From contig JAUWXD010000038.1 in NCBI GenBank assembly GCA_030616505.1, forward strand, positions 1 to 5,293: DNA of 5,293 nucleotides, read 5' to 3'. Positions 1 through 4,369 of this stretch are shown here, one piece after another. Positions within the stretch are counted from its first letter, which is position 1, and each line of letters opens with the position of its first letter. A program made the position numbers and the translations under genes. Origin of the DNA: Hadesarchaea archaeon. Its GTDB lineage: Archaea > Hadarchaeota > Hadarchaeia > Hadarchaeales > Hadarchaeaceae. A model generated the notes under the pieces. It was given only the letters and a program-made list of their open reading frames with translations, searched no databases and was not told the DNA's origin.

Positions 1-2
1 GC

Positions 3-329
3 AACGAACCTCAACCCATTTCAAATCTTTCCTTTGAGTTGCTGAACATGCCCGATGGCGACTACGTATTGCAATGGTGGGACACGTGGGAAGGAGAGGT
101 TATCAAAGAAACCGGGTCCTCCTCTGTTGGGGGCCGCTTGCTCGTCGAAATACCAGAATTAGAGAGGGATATTGCGGTGAAGATAAGACCCGGTCAAGTT
201 GCCTCAGAGATGGACATTGGATCTCTCTTGTTTAACCTGACGATAGTGGGCATGGCGGCTTTCGTCGGTGTGATGGTGTACAAATTCTGGCAGGCGCGCA
301 AAGCAGATTTGGTCGCAAAAAATCCTTAG
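3..329 (+). CDS. C-terminal fragment of a membrane-anchored extracellular protein, probably a glycoside-hydrolase-like enzyme
   Basis: The frame is open to the left edge of the window with no stop, so this is the 3' end of a longer gene. A TTG at 39 and an ATG at 48 are in frame but are probably internal codons. The first ~65 visible residues carry the pattern DGDYVLQWWDTWEGEV, then a short hydrophilic turn, then LLVEIPELERDIAVKI. This matches the small beta-sandwich that closes many glycosidase and putative collagen-binding-domain proteins (G-x-Y-x-V-x-W-W-D-T-x-x-G-E-V, then a strand ending in D-I-A-V-K-I). After it comes one hydrophobic helix (LLFNLTIVGMAAFVGVMVY) and a basic tail (KFWQARKADLVAKNP), which suggests an outside N-terminal part anchored by a C-terminal helix with the tail in the cytoplasm. 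The catalytic part is not in the window, so the enzyme family and substrate are unknown. The anchor is clear; the glycosidase assignment is moderate. Confidence 0.65.
   Translation, partial: NEPQPISNLSFELLNMPDGDYVLQWWDTWEGEVIKETGSSSVGGRLLVEIPELERDIAVKIRPGQVASEMDIGSLLFNLTIVGMAAFVGVMVYKFWQARKADLVAKNP
317..322 (-). terminator. T-run, possible transcription stop for the leftward small-ORF/regulator unit
   Basis: The minus strand reads GGATTTTTTGCG here, a run of six T about 17 nt past the stop codon of the small leftward ORF that ends at 339. Archaeal terminators are often simple T-runs on the coding strand. It lies inside the last codons of the convergent rightward gene, so it could equally be just the Lys-Asn codons of that gene. 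Confidence 0.25.
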
Positions 330-338
330 GTCAAACTA

Positions 339-473
339 CTATTGCGCTTCAATTCCTTTGGTGGATTGAAAACAGCTGCAGCTGCACCGTATAACCATAC
401 CTCCTTCCCCAAAGGTGTTATCATAATCTTTGGAGGTTTTTATCAATTGGTCACTTATCGGCTTCGCTTTCAT
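339..473 (-). CDS. small Cys-rich protein (44 aa), unknown function, translationally coupled to the regulator
   Basis: This 44-codon ORF begins with an ATG that overlaps the TGA of the winged-helix gene as ATGA, the classic arrangement for translational coupling. It ends in TAG at 339, only 9 bp from the stop of the convergent gene at 329, so it fills an otherwise empty ~140-bp gap. The N-terminal half is polar and charged (MKAKPISDQLIKTSKDYDN). The second half reads FGEGGMVIRCSCSCFQSTKG, with three cysteines alternating with serine at about residues 30-34 directly after a Gly-rich segment. Cys spaced this way could bind metal or be modified, and GEGG followed by MVIRCSCSC recalls a leader/core boundary, but that is speculation. 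The CSCSC comes from a short TGC-AGC tandem, which could be chance. I recognise no family. A strong AAGGAGGT lies inside the ORF (406-399), directly abutting an internal in-frame ATG at 398, which is too close for normal initiation. Confidence 0.4.
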   Translation of the reverse strand: MKAKPISDQLIKTSKDYDNTFGEGGMVIRCSCSCFQSTKGIEAQ

Positions 474-817
474 CTCTTCTGCTCTTCCGGTATAAGCCAA
501 TACTCGGCTTCCTTTCGGATGTCTCGTAGGAACTGGCTGAACCCATCGTAGCTCAAGTAGTAAATCGTCTTGCCTCCCGCACGCCTCGTCGAAATCATCC
601 CAGCTTCCCGCAGCGGCCTCATCAACACATAAAAGTGCTTGCGGCCCGCCGACGAATTTAGGTCTAGGTTCAACACTCCCGCCAGCTCGTTGATGTTCTT
701 CGCGCCTTCCTTCAACGCTCTCATCACTCTCAACGCCTCGGGCTTCAGCGAGGCGCTCTTGGGATGGTTCCCATACGCCAACTCCAAAAGCCGATCTGCT
801 CCGCTTCTTTCTTCCAA
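470..817 (-). CDS. small winged-helix (ArsR-like) transcriptional regulator
   Basis: The 115-aa product is almost entirely one winged-helix domain. Helix 1 is around residues 26-38 (EALRVMRALKEG). The helix-turn-helix lies at about 40-71: KNINELAGVLNLD, then SAGRKHFYVLMRPLREAGMI as the recognition helix. The wing is about 74-90 (STRRAGGKTIYYLSYDG). The C-terminal ~25 residues form a charged helix (FSQFLRDIRKEAEYW) that could dimerise. This order and length match compact archaeal ArsR/MarR-like regulators. There is no metal-binding Cys cluster, so a metal sensor of the ArsR type is unlikely; the ligand is unknown. The start is TTG at 817, chosen because AAAGGTGA ends about 4 nt upstream. A GTG four bases earlier is in a different frame. 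The gene sits divergently to a second winged-helix gene across a palindrome-rich region, and its stop overlaps the start of the small downstream ORF. Confidence 0.82.
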   Translation of the reverse strand: MEERSGADRLLELAYGNHPKSASLKPEALRVMRALKEGAKNINELAGVLNLDLNSSAGRKHFYVLMRPLREAGMISTRRAGGKTIYYLSYDGFSQFLRDIRKEAEYWLIPEEQKR

Positions 818-831
818 ACACTCACCTTTGC

Positions 832-848
832 AAAGTAATTTTCACTTT
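832..848. promoter_or_regulatory. 17-bp inverted repeat at the start site of the leftward regulator (candidate operator)
   Basis: The sequence AAAGTAATTTTCACTTT has perfect AAAGT/ACTTT arms and a further matching A/T pair, giving AAAGTnAnnnTnACTTT. It lies between the TATA-like box (873-866 on the minus strand) and the TTG start at 817, at about the expected transcription start near 843. A protein bound here would block initiation, so autorepression by the encoded winged-helix protein is the simplest reading. Confidence 0.45.
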
Positions 849-865
849 ACTAATGAGGGATTTTG

Positions 866-873
866 ATATTTAA
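866..873 (-). promoter_or_regulatory. TATA-like box for the leftward winged-helix gene
   Basis: On the minus strand the context reads AAGGCTTAAATATCAAAA. TTAAATAT is close to the archaeal TATA consensus and lies about 50 nt upstream of the TTG start. With the usual 25-27 nt from box to start site, transcription would begin near 843 and give a leader of roughly 26 nt that contains the AAAGGTGA ribosome-binding site. Confidence 0.5.
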
Positions 874-881
874 GCCTTATT

Positions 882-894
882 TTGGGTAACCCAA
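882..894. promoter_or_regulatory. perfect 13-bp palindrome TTGGGTAACCCAA upstream of the TATA-like box
   Basis: TTGGGT and ACCCAA are exact reverse complements around a single base. The element lies 9 bp upstream of the TATA-like box of the leftward regulator, overlapping or just beyond the TFB recognition region. That position suits either an activator or a repressor. An 8-bp part, TAACCCAA, recurs at 968-975. Confidence 0.4.
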
Positions 895-895
895 G

Positions 896-910
896 TACTC
901 ATCAAGAGTT
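896..910. repeat. first copy of a 15-bp dyad, TACTCATCAAGAGTT
   Basis: This matches the perfect palindrome at 1034-1048 in 13 of 15 positions and lies 138 bp from it in the same orientation. Similarity extends into the flanks (AGT before, ATTT after). A repeated dyad in a divergent control region suggests paired binding sites for one regulator. The effect of the two mismatches on binding is unknown. Confidence 0.45.
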
Positions 911-978
911 ATTTACTCCCACCCCCACTGGTTTTCGATCTTCTCACATTACCCTATGAAAGGTAAATAACCCAATTC

Positions 979-1056
979 ATGGGGATGGTTTGGCGCAAGT
1001 TTCCGAAGTCTGACGGCATCTTTTTCGGGCAGTTACTCTTCAAGAGTATTTTGTGA
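979..1056 (+). CDS. possible 25-codon small ORF, doubtful
   Basis: An ATG at 979 opens a frame reading MGMVWRKFPKSDGIFF and then GQLLFKSIL before TGA. It is the longest ORF in the central intergenic region that is not a shadow. The product would be basic at its start and hydrophobic at its end. An AAAGGT lies about 14 nt upstream, too far for a good ribosome-binding site, and the 3' part is made from the palindrome at 1034-1048. A T7 run follows at 1078-1084. The support is weak and chance is the better explanation. Confidence 0.12.
   Translation: MGMVWRKFPKSDGIFFGQLLFKSIL
1034..1048. repeat. perfect 15-bp palindrome TACTCTTCAAGAGTA (second copy of the dyad)
   Basis: The TACTCTT and AAGAGTA arms are exact reverse complements around one C. 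It is the perfect version of the 13/15 match at 896-910. It is about 210 bp upstream of the TATA box of the rightward regulator and about 165 bp upstream of that of the leftward one. It is therefore more likely a distal or looping site, or part of an unrecognised transcript, than a promoter-proximal operator. Confidence 0.5.
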
Positions 1057-1180
1057 GTCTTCCTTCGCCTAGCCTTCTTTTTTTCATTCCTTCACTCCTC
1101 TTCTCTCCCCTCTGCCTCGGTTCTCACTCTTGCCTGGCTTTCTTCTTCCTCAAGCCCGGTCCCCTCTCAAGCCACCTTTT
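1057..1180. other. pyrimidine-rich (plus) / purine-rich (minus) tract
   Basis: The plus strand is dominated by C and T, for example TTCACTCCTCTTCTCTCCCC near 1091-1110 and a T7 run at 1078-1084. The bias is much stronger than in neighbouring DNA. It may act as a transcription stop for anything reading rightward, as a triplex- or melting-prone segment, or be the remains of a gene on the minus strand. No ORF above about 15 codons is present on the purine strand. Confidence 0.4.
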
Positions 1181-1220
1181 ACCATAATATACACTACAAA
1201 GCATATCTTTTACAATATGT

Positions 1221-1234
1221 ATACTCAAAAGTAT
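1221..1234. promoter_or_regulatory. inverted repeat ATACT-CAAA-AGTAT upstream of the rightward regulator promoter
   Basis: Perfect 5-bp arms flank a 4-bp spacer, ending 14 bp before the TATA box at 1249. A related partial copy, ATACTAAAAGT, lies at 1266-1276 close to the predicted start site. Two similar sites bracketing the box are typical of autoregulated promoters. Further upstream, CATAT (1202-1206) and ATATG (1215-1219) form a weaker dyad. Confidence 0.4.
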
Positions 1235-1247
1235 GTTTTATAGTAAT

Positions 1248-1256
1248 CTTTATAAG
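1248..1256 (+). promoter_or_regulatory. TATA box (CTTTATAAG) for the regulator-permease transcript
   Basis: CTTTATAAG is a very good archaeal box A. Counting 25-27 nt downstream puts the start site near 1278, about 11 nt before the ATG at 1289. The leader is thus very short, with at most a weak ribosome-binding site (AGGGTCGG). No TATA-like box is visible between the regulator and the permease, so this promoter probably serves both. Confidence 0.65.
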
Positions 1257-1288
1257 GTGTGAGTGATACTAAAAGTGGGTAGGGTCGG

Positions 1289-1789
1289 ATGGCGAAGGTC
1301 GAGGTAGAAACATTGTTTTTGCAGGAGAAGCCGGCGAGGATGATGTTGACGTTGAAGAGAGCGGGCAAACCGATTTACGCTGCGGTGCTTTCGAAGGAAA
1401 CGGACAGCACATACGCGCATACCTTGCGGGTCCTCTCGAAGCTGGAGGAGTTAGGGCTGGTGAGGTTCGAGGAGCAAGGCAGGATCAAACTGGTGAAGCT
1501 CACAGAGTTAGGTGATGTCATCGCCAATGAGTTTTCGAGCTTGCTGGTCATGCTTGAGTTGGCCGAAGTCGCAAGCGCGATCGAGGCGATATACGCGCGA
1601 GATGTCAAGGGGCACCTGCGAGAGGAGATAAACAAGGAAGCAGCGTTGAATCGCCTGGGACAGCAAACGAAAAAACTGGAACGCTTAATGAACGAAAGAC
1701 CGGAGGTCATCCAGCGACTAGTGAAGAAGCAACTGAAGCGGATAGACGAGATATCAAGAGAGGTAAAGGGGTTGATCGTTGGACAGTGA
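1289..1789 (+). CDS. winged-helix transcriptional regulator with a C-terminal helical (coiled-coil-like) tail
   Basis: The 166-aa product has an N-terminal winged helix at about residues 8-80. It shows the archaeal regulator pattern LFLQEKPARMMLTL, then PIYAAVLSKE, a recognition helix TYAHTLRVLSKLEELGLV (about 41-58), a short wing FEEQGRIKLVKLTELG, and a linking helix. Residues ~84-165 are predicted helical and charged, with heptad-like stretches (LNRLGQQTKKLERLMNERP, LVKKQLKRIDEISREVKGL) that suit dimerisation. It most resembles MarR/ArsR-type archaeal regulators; the effector is not visible. ATG at 1289 is chosen because an in-frame TAG lies just upstream and the TATA box fits. The permease follows after a 63-nt gap, which points to a regulator of that transporter. 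The dyads at 1221-1234 and 1266-1276 suggest autoregulation. Confidence 0.82.
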   Translation: MAKVEVETLFLQEKPARMMLTLKRAGKPIYAAVLSKETDSTYAHTLRVLSKLEELGLVRFEEQGRIKLVKLTELGDVIANEFSSLLVMLELAEVASAIEAIYARDVKGHLREEINKEAALNRLGQQTKKLERLMNERPEVIQRLVKKQLKRIDEISREVKGLIVGQ

Positions 1790-1838
1790 AAACCCCTGAT
1801 GAGGTAGATAAGTTGAAAAGAGACACATCATAGTTGAG

Positions 1839-1846
1839 TAGGTGAG
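1839..1846 (+). promoter_or_regulatory. Shine-Dalgarno site that decides the permease start
   Basis: TAGGTGAG matches the archaeal anti-Shine-Dalgarno sequence and ends 6 nt before an in-frame CTG at 1853. No ATG, GTG or TTG in the permease frame lies at a suitable distance. The next GTG at 1895 is ~48 nt away and has no ribosome-binding site of its own. Confidence 0.6.
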
Positions 1847-1852
1847 CACACG

Positions 1853-2806
1853 CTGGAAATTATTCTACGTGCAGCGACGTACATCCTCGCGCTCGTGCTG
1901 ACTGGAGTGGCGATAAGAGTCGTTTCGGAACGTGTAAATGTTCTCAAACGACCAACGAAAATCTGCTTCCGCTACCTCAACATCTTCGTGTTGTGGGTGG
2001 CACTTCCAATCGTGGTCTTCGTCTCAATAGCTCGCTATACCTTCCCACAAATTCTTGGGTTTGGAAACGCGTTCCTTCTGGCTTTCATTGGGCTCGGCGT
2101 ATGTTTTGTTTTCACCGTGATACTTTCCCATGTGGCTAAACACGACAGAAAAGACACCGTCGCATTAACCCTAAACTCAGCCTTCATGAACGTCACATAC
2201 CTTGGTTTCCCAGTAGTGTACGCGCTGGTGGGGATCGGAGGACTTGGTCCCGCAGCCCTTTACGCGATGGGGATTGGAATCCCTCATCTGATCTTAGGAC
2301 TAATGCTCGTCTCATCGGTAACCAAAAAACGAATAACTCCGCGATTTTTGTTGGAAAAGGTGGTCACTTTCCCGGCCGCTTTCGCGCTCATAGTTGCCCT
2401 GCTGTTCGTCGGTTTTGGGGCCTTTCTCCCCACTGTTGTGCAAAATACTTTCGATGTCCATCTCGCTAAACCATTTTTTGCCTTGATGTTGGTGGTCGTG
2501 GGGTATCAGATGCTTATAGTGAATCCTCGCAAATATGCAGGATTTTTGGCCAAGGTGGGAACAATTAGATTTCTGATTTGCCCACTTGTCACATATATCG
2601 TGATACTAATACTCGGGCTGAACGTAGCCACAGACCTCACACCAAAACCCGCTTTAATCCTGGCGGCAATGCCACCGTCGATTTTTAACATGATTCTCGC
2701 CTACAACTACAAACTGGATCTAAAGCTCTACGGGGCAGTCATCTTTTACCTGACTTTGGTTTCCCTGTTCATCGTCCTGCCGATACTGTCATTCCTTATT
2801 TTTTAA
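1853..2806 (+). CDS. AEC (auxin efflux carrier)-family membrane permease
   Basis: The product is ~317 aa if started at CTG 1853, or 303 aa from GTG 1895. It has about 8-10 hydrophobic segments, as expected for the AEC family. Family marks counted from GTG 1895 are LNIFVLWVALPIVVF (about 28-42), LNSAFMNVTYLGFPVVYALVG (about 93-113, the N-x-x-Y-x-G-x-P region) and ILAAMPPSIFNMILAYNY (about 255-272), ending in a hydrophobic C-terminus. Members export or exchange small carboxylates, amino-acid-like or auxin-like compounds; the substrate here cannot be read from sequence. The CTG start is preferred because it follows TAGGTGAG and completes the first membrane helix (EIILRAATYILALVLTGVAI), which GTG 1895 would cut in half. 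It lies downstream of a winged-helix regulator with no promoter between them. Its last 11 bp overlap the convergent glycyl-tRNA synthetase gene. Confidence 0.85.
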   Translation: MEIILRAATYILALVLTGVAIRVVSERVNVLKRPTKICFRYLNIFVLWVALPIVVFVSIARYTFPQILGFGNAFLLAFIGLGVCFVFTVILSHVAKHDRKDTVALTLNSAFMNVTYLGFPVVYALVGIGGLGPAALYAMGIGIPHLILGLMLVSSVTKKRITPRFLLEKVVTFPAAFALIVALLFVGFGAFLPTVVQNTFDVHLAKPFFALMLVVVGYQMLIVNPRKYAGFLAKVGTIRFLICPLVTYIVILILGLNVATDLTPKPALILAAMPPSIFNMILAYNYKLDLKLYGAVIFYLTLVSLFIVLPILSFLIF

Positions 2807-4316
2807 CCGGCTCCCCTACTGACTCAAATCGTGCCTCTTCACATATCAGGGAGCGTAAAATTTTTGGAAGCTCCGTCAATGCTACTCTAACCTGCGCCGC
2901 GGTATCACGGTCTCTTACCGTCACCGTGTCGTCCTTTATAGTTTGATGATCCACCGTCACGCAGTAGGGAGTACCGATTTCGTCGGCACGGGCATACCTG
3001 CGCCCAATTGAGCCAGCATCGTCGTACTCGGCCATGAAACCTCCCGACCTCAAACTTTTCTGCAACTCAAGGGCCTTCTCAGGCATGTCATCGCGATTGA
3101 GGAGCGGAAAAACCCCGACCGTGATGGGGGCCAACCACTTCTTCAGCCGGAGGTACTTTCGCTTCCCGTCCGACACGTACGAGTGTTCGAGCACGCAATA
3201 GAACGGACGGTCGATTCCGTAGGATGGCTCGACCACATGACAGAGAACCTTTCGCTTGTTGTCAGCGGAAAATATCGTCAAGTCTTCTTTGCTGAATTTC
3301 GCGTGGCGGGAAAGGTCATAGTCAGTGCGGTAAGCTATCCCAGCGATTTCCACCCAGCCGAACCGCTCCGTCGATACCTCCGCATCCCAAGTTTCGCTTG
3401 AGTAGTGAGCCCGCTGTCCAGATGTTTGCTCTCTAAAACGAATAGACTCACCAGGGATGCCCAGCTCGAGCAGAAAGCGATTGGTGATTCCTAGGTAATA
3501 TGCCACGAGTTCGTTTTGCACCAGTCCTTGTTTAATCGCCTGTTCGACAGACACCTCGGTCAACTTTTTGTCTCCTTTTTCTTGGTCTTTCGCCAACCAA
3601 AGCCTGAGTTGTTCGCCTGCTAGTTCGGAAAACATAGGGTGGTGCGGGTCCTCGGGGTCGAAGAAGACTTCTGCCTCTGCCATCGTGAACTCTCGTAACC
3701 TTATGATTCCTTGGCGCGGGGAAATCTCGTTCCGGTAACCCTTGCCAATCTGCACCACACCGAATGGTAACTTGCCACGGGCATGTCGTTGAAGCCGTTT
3801 GAAATCGATAAAGATTCCTTGAGCAGTTTCTGGTCTGAGATACCCCACACGTTTGCTACCCGGCCCTATGGCTGTTCGAAACATCGCGTTGAAGTCGAAA
3901 ACTTTTCCAAACTCACCACTACAATCGGGACAACGTACCTCGTTTTCCTGGATGAATTTCCCCATTTCCTCTGCGGACGTGCCTTCGATGTCTTTACCAG
4001 TCTGTTCGCGCGCGAGGTCCACGACTTTGAACGCCTCACCACACTTCTGGCACTCTACCATCGCGTCTACAAAGTGGTCCACGTGTCCGCTGGCTTTCAG
4101 GACTTCCTCGGGTGTGATAGTAGGTGAATCGATTTCGAAGAAGCCCTCGCCAATTACGTAAAACTCGCGCCATTTCTGGATTATCTTGTTCTTCATGATG
4201 GCTCCAAGCGGCCCGAAATCGTAAAAGCCACCCACCCCGCCGTAAATCTCAAAAGATGGCCAAATGAAACCCCGCTTGCGGGCGAGTTCCATTACCTCTT
4301 CGTGCTTTTGCTTCAC
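2796..4316 (-). CDS. glyS: glycyl-tRNA synthetase (class II, alpha2 type)
   Basis: This cytoplasmic enzyme charges tRNA-Gly with glycine using ATP. The 506-aa protein is complete and short for an archaeal member, close to compact bacterial alpha2 forms. The N-terminus has RGFIWPSFEIYGGVGGFYDF and motif 1 (PLGAIMKNKIIQKWREFYV, about 36-54). A zinc-type insertion carries C89-x2-C92 and C129-x2-C132. FNAMFRTAIGP and GYLRPETAQGIF follow at about 142-170. Motif 2 includes YRNE (194-197) and IRLREF (205-210). Next come EIAGIAYRTDYDL (about 323-335) and motif 3 EPSYGIDRPFYCVLE (363-377). Residues ~395-495 form the anticodon-binding domain (LAPITVGVFPL, then GRRYARADEIGTPYCVTVD). All catalytic motifs are intact. 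GTG at 4316 is chosen because GGTG ends 5 nt upstream; an ATG four bases earlier is out of frame. The gene lies 53 bp downstream of the CBS gene on the same strand, so co-transcription is possible. Confidence 0.97.
   Translation of the reverse strand: MKQKHEEVMELARKRGFIWPSFEIYGGVGGFYDFGPLGAIMKNKIIQKWREFYVIGEGFFEIDSPTITPEEVLKASGHVDHFVDAMVECQKCGEAFKVVDLAREQTGKDIEGTSAEEMGKFIQENEVRCPDCSGEFGKVFDFNAMFRTAIGPGSKRVGYLRPETAQGIFIDFKRLQRHARGKLPFGVVQIGKGYRNEISPRQGIIRLREFTMAEAEVFFDPEDPHHPMFSELAGEQLRLWLAKDQEKGDKKLTEVSVEQAIKQGLVQNELVAYYLGITNRFLLELGIPGESIRFREQTSGQRAHYSSETWDAEVSTERFGWVEIAGIAYRTDYDLSRHAKFSKEDLTIFSADNKRKVLCHVVEPSYGIDRPFYCVLEHSYVSDGKRKYLRLKKWLAPITVGVFPLLNRDDMPEKALELQKSLRSGGFMAEYDDAGSIGRRYARADEIGTPYCVTVDHQTIKDDTVTVRDRDTAAQVRVALTELPKILRSLICEEARFESVGEPVKK
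2799..2804 (+). terminator. T6 run at the permease stop, possible terminator
   Basis: TTATTTTTTAACC contains six T on the coding strand at the very end of the permease gene. A T-run is the usual intrinsic signal in archaea, and stopping here would limit read-through antisense to the convergent synthetase gene. The run also encodes Phe/stop on one strand and Lys-Lys on the other, so it is not free of coding constraint. Confidence 0.25.
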
Positions 4317-4326
4317 GCATCCACCG

Positions 4327-4340
4327 ACAATTTCAATTGT
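4327..4340. promoter_or_regulatory. inverted repeat ACAATTTCAATTGT in the glyS leader
   Basis: The ACAATT and AATTGT arms are exact reverse complements around two bases, directly upstream of the GGTG ribosome-binding site of glyS. As RNA it could form a small ACAAU-UGAA-AUUGU hairpin; as DNA it could be an operator. The A/T-only core makes a stable RNA structure unlikely at high temperature. Confidence 0.35.
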
Positions 4341-4342
4341 TC

Positions 4343-4363
4343 GAGAGACTAAAAGAGTATCTC
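4343..4363 (-). terminator. imperfect hairpin after the CBS gene: terminator, attenuator or operator
   Basis: On the minus strand GAGATACT pairs with AGTCTCTC at 7 of 8 positions around a CTTTT loop, starting 6 nt past the TAG stop of the CBS gene. No long T-run follows, so it is a poor intrinsic terminator. The loop region (CTTTTAG) is also the only A/T-rich spot that could act as a weak TATA-like box for glyS. On the plus strand it contains ACTAAAAG, also present near the regulator promoter at 1268-1275. Confidence 0.25.
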
Positions 4364-4369
4364 AGTCGG

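Larger units (their letters stand above)
818..1288. other. 471-bp divergent intergenic region with no convincing gene
   Basis: This region separates two divergent winged-helix regulator genes. It contains a TATA-like box at each end, palindromes at 832-848, 882-894, 1034-1048 and 1221-1234, and an imperfect dyad copy at 896-910. It also holds a widely spaced inverted repeat (GTTATTTAC at 908-916 with GTAAATAAC at 963-971) and a pyrimidine-rich stretch at about 1057-1180. Six-frame reading gives only very short ORFs (25 codons or fewer in the central part). I see no tRNA or recognisable RNA. It is long for an archaeal intergenic region, so an unrecognised small RNA or a decayed gene remains possible. 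Confidence 0.6.

Noticed and set aside
474..821. Long alternative minus-strand frame (GTG at 821) running through the winged-helix gene to 339
   Set aside because: Its upper part is low-complexity and Arg/Glu/Gly-rich with no domain, while the overlapping frame is a clear winged helix with a proper ribosome-binding site. Only its last 44 codons, starting at the ATGA overlap, are kept as a possible gene.
1040..1087. 15-codon minus-strand ORF (MKKRRLGEGRLTKYS) behind a GGAGTGA
   Set aside because: The ribosome-binding site is expected by chance in this purine-rich strand, and the ORF runs into the palindrome; no promoter is visible.
818..1288. CRISPR array or transposon remnant in the repeat-rich intergenic region
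   Set aside because: The repeats are only 8-15 bp, two copies each, with no regular spacer length, no terminal inverted repeats and no transposase fragment.
1786..1833. 15-codon ORF starting at GTGA overlapping the regulator stop
   Set aside because: It has no convincing ribosome-binding site, is too short to judge and has no recognisable pattern; probably chance.
3783..4161. Plus-strand ORFs of 102-114 codons opposite glyS
   Set aside because: They lie fully antisense to the conserved synthetase core and show no domain; shadows of codon bias.
4317..4369. tRNA gene or glycine-sensing riboswitch upstream of glyS
   Set aside because: The 53-bp gap is too short for a tRNA, and no T-loop GTTCRA element or known glycine riboswitch core is visible.
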